Shown here piece by piece: positions 8,562 through 16,396 of a stretch of DNA of 57,786 nt. This DNA is from Clostridiales bacterium (lineage in GTDB: Bacteria > Bacillota > Clostridia > Lachnospirales > Lachnospiraceae): positions 22,634-80,419 of the forward strand of contig JAJQAA010000004.1 of the NCBI GenBank assembly GCA_021204045.1. The letters are read 5' to 3'. The notes beneath the pieces were generated by a model. That model did no database searches. It was given only the letters and a program-made list of their open reading frames with translations, and was not told where the DNA came from. Made by a program: the position numbers and the translations under genes. Positions within the stretch are counted from its first letter, which is position 1. Every line of letters begins with the position of its first letter.

Positions 8562-9920
8562 ATGAAGAAATGTTTGGCACTGACACTGGCGGCTGTGTTG
8601 GCGGCATCGACATTGGCAGGCTGCGGCGGAGGTTCGACGACGACAGCGGAGACGACGACGGCTGCGGCGGCAAGTGCAGCGGAGAGCAGCGCGGAAACGA
8701 CAGAGGCTGCGGCTGCCGCCGAGAGAGAGCCGGGTTCCGTGAATCTGAGCATCATGCTGGCTCTGGGACAGTGGACGGACAATTTTGATTCTGTCATCGA
8801 GGATTACAAGAAGGACAACCCGCAGATCGGTACGATCGAGTATGAGTTCCCCAGCTCGTCTACGTACTGGGATCTGTTGAAGGGATATCTTTCGGCGGGA
8901 ACCATGCCGGATATCTTCGGCTGCGGTTTTGGCGAGCAGATTGAAAACTGGAACGAGTACCTGGCGGATTTGAGCGACCTCAATGCGGCGGCCGATCTTA
9001 CGGACGAGCAGGTGGCGATGTGTTCTCTGGACGGCAAGACGATCCAGGTAATGCCGATGGTCATGGAAGGCTGGGGCATTCTTTACAACATGAAATACCT
9101 GAATCAGGTCGGCTGGGAGAAGACGCCGGAGACGATCTCCGAGCTGGAGCAGCTCTGCAAAGACCTGGAGGCGGCCGGCATTCAGCCGTTTATCCATCAC
9201 TATGCGGAGACCTCGCTGAGCCTGACAAACCATCTGGGATCTACCTGGATTACGGTGAAGGACGATCCGCTGGGATATTTTGAGGAGCTGAAATCCGGCA
9301 AGGATATGAATCTGGCAGAGGATGAGGATCTGAACGCGATGCTGGATTACTATGATCTGGTTCTCCAGTACGGCAATGACGACGTGATCGCGACGGACAA
9401 GTGGACCGGGAGAAACTCTTTCTTCTTGGAGGAAGGCGCCATGGTTGATGACGAAGGTTCCTGGGAGATCCCGAATATCATGGACGTAAACCCGGATCTG
9501 GCGGATCATGTGGTTCAGGGTCTTGTGCCGATTTCGGATGACGCATCCAAGAACAAGCTTCAGACGGCCTCCATCTGCGCGGCGGTATATAAGGACAGCC
9601 CGGAGCTTGAGGAAGCTAAGAAATTCCTGGATTATCTCACAAAGAGCGACTACACCGCGTACTGGCATCAGGACGTCATGGGCAATATCCCCTGCCTGTC
9701 TACCGTTCCGGTATCGGAAAACCTCGCCTGCCTGGGCCAGGATGTGTTCGCGCTGATGCAGGATGGCAAGACGCATGAAGTGATGACTCCGTGGACGCCG
9801 GATGAGGTGAAGGACAGTCTCGGAGAGGTCTGGTCGCTGTATGTAGGAAAGCAGATCGACCGTGCACAGTTCTTTGAGCAGTATCAGGCGGTCTGGACAA
9901 ACTACGCGGCGAATAAGTAA
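8562..9920 (+). CDS. Extracellular solute-binding lipoprotein of the carbohydrate ABC importer
   Basis: 452 residues. A lipoprotein signal peptide ends in lipobox LAGC (lipidated Cys21), followed by a Thr/Ala/Ser/Glu-rich tether (about 22-60) and a family-1 solute-binding fold. The ATG at 8562 is preferred over the one at 8556 because GGAGG (8549-8553) is 8 bp upstream of it. Aromatic-rich stretches (SSSTYWDL, NYAANK end) are typical of sugar binders, but the ligand cannot be named. Placing the binding protein after both permeases and just before the cupin genes ties import to the enzymes encoded downstream. Confidence 0.92.
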   Translation: MKKCLALTLAAVLAASTLAGCGGGSTTTAETTTAAAASAAESSAETTEAAAAAEREPGSVNLSIMLALGQWTDNFDSVIEDYKKDNPQIGTIEYEFPSSSTYWDLLKGYLSAGTMPDIFGCGFGEQIENWNEYLADLSDLNAAADLTDEQVAMCSLDGKTIQVMPMVMEGWGILYNMKYLNQVGWEKTPETISELEQLCKDLEAAGIQPFIHHYAETSLSLTNHLGSTWITVKDDPLGYFEELKSGKDMNLAEDEDLNAMLDYYDLVLQYGNDDVIATDKWTGRNSFFLEEGAMVDDEGSWEIPNIMDVNPDLADHVVQGLVPISDDASKNKLQTASICAAVYKDSPELEEAKKFLDYLTKSDYTAYWHQDVMGNIPCLSTVPVSENLACLGQDVFALMQDGKTHEVMTPWTPDEVKDSLGEVWSLYVGKQIDRAQFFEQYQAVWTNYAANK

Positions 9921-9947
9921 ATCAGGATATAGGAGGAGGAAAACGCG

Positions 9948-10697
9948 ATGGCGATTTATATTGCGCGCAAGGAAGATCTGGCTGCCGAGTATAATTCCAG
10001 CGGTTTTGCCAGCAAGGAGGCGCTTCCCGGTACTTATGAAGGCGGAATCCGGAATTACAAATGCTTCCTGAAGGCCGGGTGCCAGGTTTCTCCTGAGATG
10101 TATGCGGATAAGCTTGTTCTCTTCTTTTTCGGAAAAGGAAGGGGATATGTGACGGACAAAAAGGACGCTTACGCCATTGAAGAGCTCTGCTTTTACGCTC
10201 CGGAATTTGACAAGACGGCATATGCCATTCACGCCATTGAGGATATGGAATTTATGATGTGCGTGGTGGAGATGAATCAGTGGGACTGGAAGGTCTATGA
10301 GGGATCTCATGTGCGTCTTCCGTTCTTCCGGACCGTCAGCAAATGCGTCAAATACGATCAGGACTGCAAGGGCCCGAATACAACCTCCTGGTTTGTGCTG
10401 ACCGGGCAGCAGCTTGGCCGGATCATGGTAGGCATGGTGCGCGCCGTGGGGGAAGGAACCACGGAGAAGGGCCACCCGGCAGTAGAACAGTGGAATTACT
10501 GCGTGGGAGATTCGGATTTCAAGATCACTGTGGACGGAGAGACGACGGAGCACAGAGCAGGCGAATGGAGCTATGTGCCGGCCGGACTGGATCATTCTCT
10601 GGTGGCGGAACCGGGCAAAGAAGTGTATTATGTGTGGTTTGAGCATTTTACAAAGGAAAAGGATTTCATCGTAAAGCCTCTTCCGGAAGGCTTCTAA
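9948..10697 (+). CDS. Bicupin protein, first of three tandem paralogues
   Basis: 249 residues, predicted cytoplasmic. Two cupin-like halves: the N-terminal half (GGIRNYKCFLKAG, VSPEMY) lacks metal-binding histidines, and the C-terminal half carries GTTEKGH (His176) and a perfect cupin motif 2, GEWSYVPAGLDH (His216). Glu180 (PAVEQWNY) stands where both paralogues have His. RBS GGAGGAGG. Cupins of this size include sugar isomerases and ureidoglycine-type aminohydrolases, but the precise family is not recognised. It probably acts on the sugar-like substrate brought in by the adjacent importer (inference). Confidence 0.8.
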   Translation: MAIYIARKEDLAAEYNSSGFASKEALPGTYEGGIRNYKCFLKAGCQVSPEMYADKLVLFFFGKGRGYVTDKKDAYAIEELCFYAPEFDKTAYAIHAIEDMEFMMCVVEMNQWDWKVYEGSHVRLPFFRTVSKCVKYDQDCKGPNTTSWFVLTGQQLGRIMVGMVRAVGEGTTEKGHPAVEQWNYCVGDSDFKITVDGETTEHRAGEWSYVPAGLDHSLVAEPGKEVYYVWFEHFTKEKDFIVKPLPEGF

Positions 10698-10710
10698 GGA
10701 GGGCAAGGAT

Positions 10711-11481
10711 ATGGAGAAATATTATCTGGCAAAAGCGGAGGACATTCCCTGTGATTATGATGAGAACGGGTTTGCGATCAGCGAGCTGCTCGCGGGAAGC
10801 TATGACGGCGGGATCCGGAATTATAAATGCTTTCTGAAGGCGGGCTGCACGGTTTCTCCGGAGCTTTACGGGGAAGAGACGGTTATCCTGATGTTCGGTA
10901 AGGGGAAAGGCTATCTGCATTCCGAACATGAAATGCACAATATCACGGAGCTCTCCTTTTACGCTCCGAAATTTGACAAAGAGCCCTACACGATCTACGC
11001 CATCGACGATATGGAATTTATCATGAGCGTGGTGGAGATGAGCCAGTGGGACCGGGCGCTGTATGAGGCCTCCCATGTGCGTCTGCCGTTCTTCCTTTCG
11101 ATCAGTGACGCGGTCAAATATGATCAGGACTGCAAGGGTCCGAACACGACCTCCTGGCATATATTAAGCCCGAAACAGCTTGGCCGTATCATGGTCGGGG
11201 TCGTGCGCGCCACCGGAGAGGGGACCACAGAAAAGGGTCATCCGAAGGTACATCAGTGGAATTACTGCGTGGGGGATTCCGATTTTAATCTGACGGTCGG
11301 CGACTGCCCCACCGTGAAGCATAAGTCGGGAGACTGGAGCTTTATTCCCGCGGGACCGGATCATGCGCTGGTGGCAGATCCGGGAAAGGAAGTTTATTAT
11401 GTCTGGTACGAACAGTACACCAGAGAGAAGGACTTCTGCATTTCGTTGGCTAAAGGCGAGGAATTTGACGGTCCGTATTGA
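10711..11481 (+). CDS. Bicupin protein, second of three tandem paralogues
   Basis: 256 residues, 13 bp after the previous stop with its own AAGGAGGG site. Strongly similar to its neighbours throughout (GGIRNYKCFLKAGC, YDQDCKGPNTTSW, QWNYCVGDSDF, PAGPDH). The predicted metal site in the C-terminal half is complete: EKGHPKVHQWNY supplies two His spaced by four, and PAGPDH supplies a third. It lacks the FEHF histidine of the other two (YEQY instead). This kept metal site with altered pocket residues suggests three specialised enzymes or a hetero-oligomer rather than simple dosage (inference). Confidence 0.8.
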   Translation: MEKYYLAKAEDIPCDYDENGFAISELLAGSYDGGIRNYKCFLKAGCTVSPELYGEETVILMFGKGKGYLHSEHEMHNITELSFYAPKFDKEPYTIYAIDDMEFIMSVVEMSQWDRALYEASHVRLPFFLSISDAVKYDQDCKGPNTTSWHILSPKQLGRIMVGVVRATGEGTTEKGHPKVHQWNYCVGDSDFNLTVGDCPTVKHKSGDWSFIPAGPDHALVADPGKEVYYVWYEQYTREKDFCISLAKGEEFDGPY

Positions 11482-11538
11482 TGTGCGAAACGGGTTTTGC
11501 TTTTATTACACATACCTATACAAGGAGGCTTTTCTGTC

Positions 11539-12312
11539 ATGAAAAAGGAGTACGAGAAGAACTATTACGTAGTCAAGGCGGAGGACGTGGAAAAAAAGTT
11601 TGACGACAACGGGTTCTCCAAAACCGAGCTGCTGCCGGGAGTGTACGATGGCGGTATCCGGAGCTACAAATGTTTCCTGAAACCCGGCTGCAGCGTGTCC
11701 CCGGAATTATATAAGGATAAGGGCATCGTGATGCTGTTTGGCCAGGGAAAGGGCGTACTGAAGGATAAGGACGGAGAACATGCGATCACGGAACTGGCTT
11801 TTTACGTGCCGGATTTTGACAGGGACGCGTTTACGATCCACGCGGAAGAGGAGATGGAATTCGTCATCAATGTGATCGAATTTAATCAGTGGGACTGGGA
11901 AGGATACAATGCCTGGCACATCCGTCTGCCCTATTTCCGCCTGCACAGCGAATGCACCCAGTACATCCAGGACTGCAAGGGTCCGAACACCGAGGCTCGT
12001 ATGGTTCTGTGCCCGAAGTGGTTTGGACGCGTGCTGATGGGCACGACGAGAGCGGACGGAGAAGGAACCGTGGAGAAAGGCCATCCGGCCGTGCACCAGT
12101 GGAATTATTGTGTCGGCAATTCCGATTTCACCATGAGCGTCGGATACAAGGCAAAGAACAGCATGGAGAATGTAAATCACAAGGCGGGAGACTGGAGCTT
12201 TATTCCGGCGGGAGCCGACCATGATCTGGTATCTGAGCCGGGCAAGGAAGTATATTATGTGTGGTTTGAGCATTTTACCGATGAAAAGAAATTCGCGAAG
12301 GAAGGAAACTGA
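11539..12312 (+). CDS. Bicupin protein, third of three tandem paralogues
   Basis: 257 residues from the ATG at 11539, which has AAGGAGG 10 bp upstream; an in-frame extension to 11497 has no RBS. The C-terminal metal motif is complete (EKGHPAVHQWNY, PAGADH, FEHF). It is the most divergent copy, with a small insertion before the motif 2 strand (SMENVNHKAGDW) and NTEARMVLCP replacing NTTSW. A terminator-like hairpin follows, so transcription of the epimerase genes may be reduced relative to the cupins. Confidence 0.8.
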   Translation: MKKEYEKNYYVVKAEDVEKKFDDNGFSKTELLPGVYDGGIRSYKCFLKPGCSVSPELYKDKGIVMLFGQGKGVLKDKDGEHAITELAFYVPDFDRDAFTIHAEEEMEFVINVIEFNQWDWEGYNAWHIRLPYFRLHSECTQYIQDCKGPNTEARMVLCPKWFGRVLMGTTRADGEGTVEKGHPAVHQWNYCVGNSDFTMSVGYKAKNSMENVNHKAGDWSFIPAGADHDLVSEPGKEVYYVWFEHFTDEKKFAKEGN

Positions 12313-12373
12313 CGTGTGAGCGTGTTCCCGGAATTTCCGGAACGAATCACCAGATGAACGAAGAAACGCCATA

Positions 12374-12414
12374 AAAAGATAACCGAACTCACATTGTGAT
12401 TTCGGTTATCTTTA
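12374..12414 (+). terminator. Intra-operonic terminator-like hairpin
   Basis: AAAGATAACCGAA (12375-12387) pairs with TTCGGTTATCTTT (12401-12413) around a loop containing a second dyad (TCACATTGTGA). The T-run is short. The RBS of the next gene (GGAGG 12418-12422) follows at once, suggesting partial termination or mRNA processing rather than a full operon end. Confidence 0.6.
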
Positions 12415-12426
12415 TCTGGAGGAAGT

Positions 12427-13275
12427 ATGGGCGGAGTAGAGAGAGCAGATATAGCAAATTCCAATACGCATTACCGGTTTTATCCGTTTGAAGTCTTCCT
12501 GGAGCGGCAGAGAGATGTCGGCTTTCGGAAGGTTGACCTGTTCGGCGCGACGCCTCACGTGTGGATTGACGCGTACGAGGCTACGGATGGAAAAGAAATC
12601 CGGAAAAAGATTCGGAACGCGGGCCTGGAGACCGGGGTGTTTATCCCGGAATTTTCGTCCATGCGCTATACGCTGGGCAGCCTGGGCGCGGCGCGGGAAA
12701 AAACCCGGGACTATCTGAAACGCTGTTTTGAATTTGCGTCCGGACTGGGATGTGATGTGCTGGTGATCGGGGCCAACGGGTTTTCCCTGGATCGGGAGGA
12801 AGATGAGCGTGGCCTGCAGTTTGAGGAGTCCTTAAGCTGCGTCTGCGCGATGGCCCGTGCCTTTGGGATGAAGATTGCCCTGGAAAATCATTTCAGCGAC
12901 GGGACGGACATGATCCGCACGATCGAGGATATGAGACAGTGTATGAGCAGACAGAAGGAAGAGAATTTGTTCGTGGCGGTTGACACGGCGTCGGTTTATG
13001 AGGCGAAAGAGACGCTGGGACAGTGGTTTGACGCATTTGGAGACCGGGTGATCTATGTCTGCCTGTCCAATACCCGGTTCGACGGAGCCAGACGGTACTG
13101 GGGAGACGGGTATCTGAATCTGCAGGAACTCGTGGATACTCTTGACGGGAACGGATATCGGGGAGCCATTGGGTGCGACTGCATGGTGCGGGAGTATCTG
13201 TCAGCGCCCTGGAAGGCGGATGAAAGTACGGCGCGGATGCTGGACTGGGTACTGAAGCGGAGGGAATCGAAGTGA
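12427..13275 (+). CDS. Sugar phosphate isomerase/epimerase-like TIM-barrel protein
   Basis: 282 residues of the xylose-isomerase-like TIM-barrel superfamily (AP-endonuclease family 2 fold). Barrel-strand motifs visible are KVDLFGATPHVW, VLVIGANGF, KIALENHFS (metal-ligand Glu), FVAVDTASVYEA and VIYVCLSNTRFD. Metal-dependent members isomerise or epimerise sugars and keto-inositols. RBS GGAGG precedes the ATG. The stop overlaps the GTG start of the next, paralogous gene. The reaction is unknown; context suggests successive steps on the imported substrate. Confidence 0.82.
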   Translation: MGGVERADIANSNTHYRFYPFEVFLERQRDVGFRKVDLFGATPHVWIDAYEATDGKEIRKKIRNAGLETGVFIPEFSSMRYTLGSLGAAREKTRDYLKRCFEFASGLGCDVLVIGANGFSLDREEDERGLQFEESLSCVCAMARAFGMKIALENHFSDGTDMIRTIEDMRQCMSRQKEENLFVAVDTASVYEAKETLGQWFDAFGDRVIYVCLSNTRFDGARRYWGDGYLNLQELVDTLDGNGYRGAIGCDCMVREYLSAPWKADESTARMLDWVLKRRESK

Positions 13276-14108
13276 GAGACCGAATAAAAAGAAGTCAGGT
13301 TGCCGGGATGAATCTGATGTATCGGTGGTATTCTTTTGAGTATTTCCTGGACGCGATGGAGAAACTGGGATTTGAGAGTATTTCCATCTGGGGCGGCCCG
13401 CCGCATTTTGACTGTGACTGCATGGGATATGAAGACTGCGCGCGGATTCGCAGGGAAGTGGAGAAACGGAATCTGGCGATCACCGGTTTTCTGGTTACGG
13501 CGTCAAATTACCGTTATCAGATCGGGGTGGAGGAACACGATCAGCGGGAGCGCGTTTTCCGGTATTTTCGCAACGGCATTCTGGCGGCGGAGGAGCTGGG
13601 CAGCCCTTATATGTCCGTCAATTCCGGATGGGGCTATTGGAATCACGACCGTGAGGAAGCGTTCCGGCGCGCGGCGGACATGCTTTATCGTCTCTGCTGC
13701 GAAGGGGAGAAGCATCATGTGAAGATTGTCATGGAAAGCCTGAAAAGTCTGGAGACGCAGCTGGTGGTGACGCTCGAGGACACAAAACGCATGGAACAGG
13801 CGGTCTCACATCCGTATTTCCGGCTGATGGCGGATACGGGGGCGCTGGCCTACAACGGGGAGTCTCTGGAGGACTGGTTTGCGTGTTTCGGGGACCGGAT
13901 TGAAGCCATGCATTTCGTGGATGGCATGCATCTGACATGGGGAGACGGAGGCTCGCCGCTGGATGAGATGATGGTTTCTCTGATCAAGCACAATTATCAG
14001 GGTTGTCTTGCCCTGGAGACATCCGGCGCGCGGTATTTTGCCGATCCCATGGCCGCGGACAGAAAGGCGCTGCAGATTCTGGGACGTTTCCTTACTCCGG
14101 AGAAATAA
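13272..14108 (+). CDS. Sugar phosphate isomerase/epimerase-like TIM-barrel protein, paralogue
   Basis: 278 residues, same fold as the preceding protein: SISIWGGPPHFDC, YMSVNSGWGYW, KIVMESLKS (metal-ligand Glu), LMADTGALAYN, AMHFVDGMH, ALETSGARYF. It starts with GTG in a GTGA overlap and has GGAGGG 7 bp upstream; the N terminus then aligns with that of the first epimerase (RYRFYPFEVF-like RWYSFEYF), supporting this start. The retained metal-binding Glu, Asp and His positions suggest both copies are active. Confidence 0.82.
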   Translation: MRDRIKRSQVAGMNLMYRWYSFEYFLDAMEKLGFESISIWGGPPHFDCDCMGYEDCARIRREVEKRNLAITGFLVTASNYRYQIGVEEHDQRERVFRYFRNGILAAEELGSPYMSVNSGWGYWNHDREEAFRRAADMLYRLCCEGEKHHVKIVMESLKSLETQLVVTLEDTKRMEQAVSHPYFRLMADTGALAYNGESLEDWFACFGDRIEAMHFVDGMHLTWGDGGSPLDEMMVSLIKHNYQGCLALETSGARYFADPMAADRKALQILGRFLTPEK

Positions 14109-14110
14109 GA

Positions 14111-15460
14111 ATGCATATGGACAGAGCGATGTTTTCAAAAAAACAGATATATGATATCATAATACCGTTGATTCTGGAACAGCTGTTCATGGCGGCGATC
14201 GGCATGTTCGACATCGTCATGGTCAGCGGAATCGGAGAGAACGCCATTTCGGCCGTGTCTCTGGTGGATTTTATCAATCAGCTCATTTACAGTGTGCTGA
14301 ATGCCCTTTGTACCGGCGGAGCCATCGTCTGCTCCCAGTTTCTGGGACAGAAGGAAAAGGGGAGCGCACGGGCGGCTGTGCAGCATATGATCATGCTGGC
14401 GGTATGCGCCGGCTCCGTGCTGATGATGGCAGGGCTGGCGGGGAACGGGCCGATCCTGCGGGTGCTGTACCGCTCCATCGCGCCTGAGGTTATGTCTAAG
14501 GCACGCGTGTATTTTGCGTTATCGTCCGTTTCCTGGCTGTTTATCGGGCTGTTCTGCTGCAGCGCGGCGACACTGCGGGTGCTGGGATATACCAGGATTT
14601 CCTTTCATACCTCGCTGTGCATGAACGTGATCAACATCGGCCTGAACGCGCTTTTTATTTTCGGCCTGAAATGGGGCGTCTTTGGCGCGGGTCTGGCTTC
14701 CCTTATTTCCAGGGTGGTTGTAAGCCTGTTCATGTTCCGGGCGGTTCTGTGCAGGCAGAAGATGCTGGATATCGGGATGCCGTGGAAATGGAAGCCCGCC
14801 AGGAAATTTTTCGTAACCGTCTTAAACTGCGCGATTCCGACCGGATTGGAGAGCAGTATATTTTATATCGGGCGTCTGCTGGTACAGACCGTGGTAACGG
14901 AGTTTGGGACTTCTGCGATCGCCGCGAACGCGGTAGGTCTGACGGTGACGGAGTTCCTGCACATGCCGGGCTCCGGGGTGAGCATCGGTATGATTACGAT
15001 TGTCGGACGCTGCGTCGGAGCGGATGAAAAAAAGCAGGCCCGCTCTTATGCCCGCTATCTGATCGGGGTGGTTTATGTGAGCCAGGGAATTCTGAACGTG
15101 ATCGTGGCGATATTGTCGCCCTGGATCGCGGATAGGTACCATCTGATGCCGCAGGCGAAGGAGCTGCTGATCCTGATGCTGGTGACGCACGCCGTGATTT
15201 CCACAATATTCTGGCCGATGGCCTTTACCGGCGCGAGCGCCCTGAAAGCGGCTGGCGACATCCGCTATGCCATGATCGTGGCGGTCTCGACCATGTGGAT
15301 TTTCCGTGTTGCGGGGAGCTGGCTGCTGGTTCATCTGGTTCCGCAGTGGGGAGTATTAAGCGTATGGTATGCCATGTATGCTGACTGGATTGTCCGCGCC
15401 ATGCTGGAATGGAAAAGGATGCACGGAGAAGTCTGGCTCAATAAAAGGATTCAGGTCTGA
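14111..15460 (+). CDS. MATE-family efflux transporter
   Basis: 449 residues with about 12 membrane helices in two repeated halves, the layout of MATE (NorM/DinF-like) cation-coupled antiporters. The ATG at 14111 sits 2 bp after the epimerase stop, and its GGAG lies inside the end of that gene, so it is part of the operon. In this setting it may export a toxic intermediate or end product of the cupin/epimerase pathway, but a drug-efflux role is equally possible. Confidence 0.88.
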   Translation: MHMDRAMFSKKQIYDIIIPLILEQLFMAAIGMFDIVMVSGIGENAISAVSLVDFINQLIYSVLNALCTGGAIVCSQFLGQKEKGSARAAVQHMIMLAVCAGSVLMMAGLAGNGPILRVLYRSIAPEVMSKARVYFALSSVSWLFIGLFCCSAATLRVLGYTRISFHTSLCMNVINIGLNALFIFGLKWGVFGAGLASLISRVVVSLFMFRAVLCRQKMLDIGMPWKWKPARKFFVTVLNCAIPTGLESSIFYIGRLLVQTVVTEFGTSAIAANAVGLTVTEFLHMPGSGVSIGMITIVGRCVGADEKKQARSYARYLIGVVYVSQGILNVIVAILSPWIADRYHLMPQAKELLILMLVTHAVISTIFWPMAFTGASALKAAGDIRYAMIVAVSTMWIFRVAGSWLLVHLVPQWGVLSVWYAMYADWIVRAMLEWKRMHGEVWLNKRIQV

Positions 15461-15494
15461 ACGGGATAAGCGGCCAGAACGGAGGAGATTACGG

Positions 15495-16388
15495 ATGAGT
15501 AAAAAAGACGGCCATAGCTCTCTTTATGTGCTTTCTCTCACGATGGGAAATATTTTATTTGGTTTTGGGCCTGTTCTTCAGAAATTTACGTTCCCTTACG
15601 GCGGAAGCGGACTTTTGACAGCGTTTTATTCGTCCGCGTTCGGGCTCATCCCTCTTTTTATTCTGATAAAATACAATCATCTGTCGCTGAAGTCGGTCCG
15701 GCCGATTGCCGGAAAACTGGCTGTGCTTTGCATCGGCAGTTCCGGGGCGCTTCTGTTTCTGTGGTCGTCCTATAATTATATTCCGACGGGACTTGCGACT
15801 ACATTGCATTACATATATCCCATGGCGATCGCCGTCGCGATGACCGTATTTTATCATGAACCGTTTACCGGAAAAAAGGCGGTCGCGCTGCTGCTTGTTC
15901 TGTGTGGGATTGCGAGAATAGGCGCTTCCGGGGGCGCCACCCTGAATCCGACCGGTATGGTGCTTGCACTGGTGTCAGGCTTTTTCTGGGCGTTTTACAT
16001 CATATACATGGAAAAATCGGGTTTGTGTGAGCAGCCGTCCCCGCTGATCAGTTTTTGTACCACGTTTGCCAATGTCCCGCTTGCACTGCTCGTATGCGCG
16101 GTTACCGGAAAGCTTGTGCTATACAGCGCTCCCTGCGCCTGGGGAATCGTAGTCGCGGTCGCGCTGCTGCACAGGACAGTGGCCTGCAGCCTGTTTCAGA
16201 TCGGGTTAAGACGCGTGGAACCGGTTTCCGCGGGAATCCTCTGTACGTTTGAACCGGTTTCCGCGCTTGTGTTCGGGTACTTTCTGCTCGGGGAAGCCGT
16301 CAGCGCAAGGCAGCTGTCCGGACTTATATTCATATTATCCGGAATCATTGTCAATGTGCTGGCCGGTAAAAAACGTTCCGGCAGCTGA
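15495..16388 (+). CDS. EamA/DMT-superfamily transporter
   Basis: 297 residues, ten predicted helices in two EamA repeats (second repeat from about residue 150), with the conserved C-terminal GYFLLGEAVSARQLSG segment. The ATG at 15495 has GGAGGAG 8 bp upstream. It is the last gene of the operon and ends 8 bp from the stop of the convergent response regulator gene, with no terminator between. Such permeases export amino acids, nucleosides or sugar derivatives; the substrate is unknown. Confidence 0.87.
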   Translation: MSKKDGHSSLYVLSLTMGNILFGFGPVLQKFTFPYGGSGLLTAFYSSAFGLIPLFILIKYNHLSLKSVRPIAGKLAVLCIGSSGALLFLWSSYNYIPTGLATTLHYIYPMAIAVAMTVFYHEPFTGKKAVALLLVLCGIARIGASGGATLNPTGMVLALVSGFFWAFYIIYMEKSGLCEQPSPLISFCTTFANVPLALLVCAVTGKLVLYSAPCAWGIVVAVALLHRTVACSLFQIGLRRVEPVSAGILCTFEPVSALVFGYFLLGEAVSARQLSGLIFILSGIIVNVLAGKKRSGS

Positions 16389-16396
16389 TGCCGGAA

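Noticed and set aside
8526-10706. 726-codon open frame on the minus strand
   Set aside because: It lies antisense to the clearly recognisable binding-protein and first cupin genes; the translation has no recognisable domain and reflects codon bias of the true genes.
9948-14108. C-glycoside deglycosidase (Dgp/Dfg-like) pathway
   Set aside because: TIM-barrel proteins fit, but there is no Gfo/Idh/MocA oxidoreductase or DUF6379-like small subunit; the 250-residue cupins do not match.
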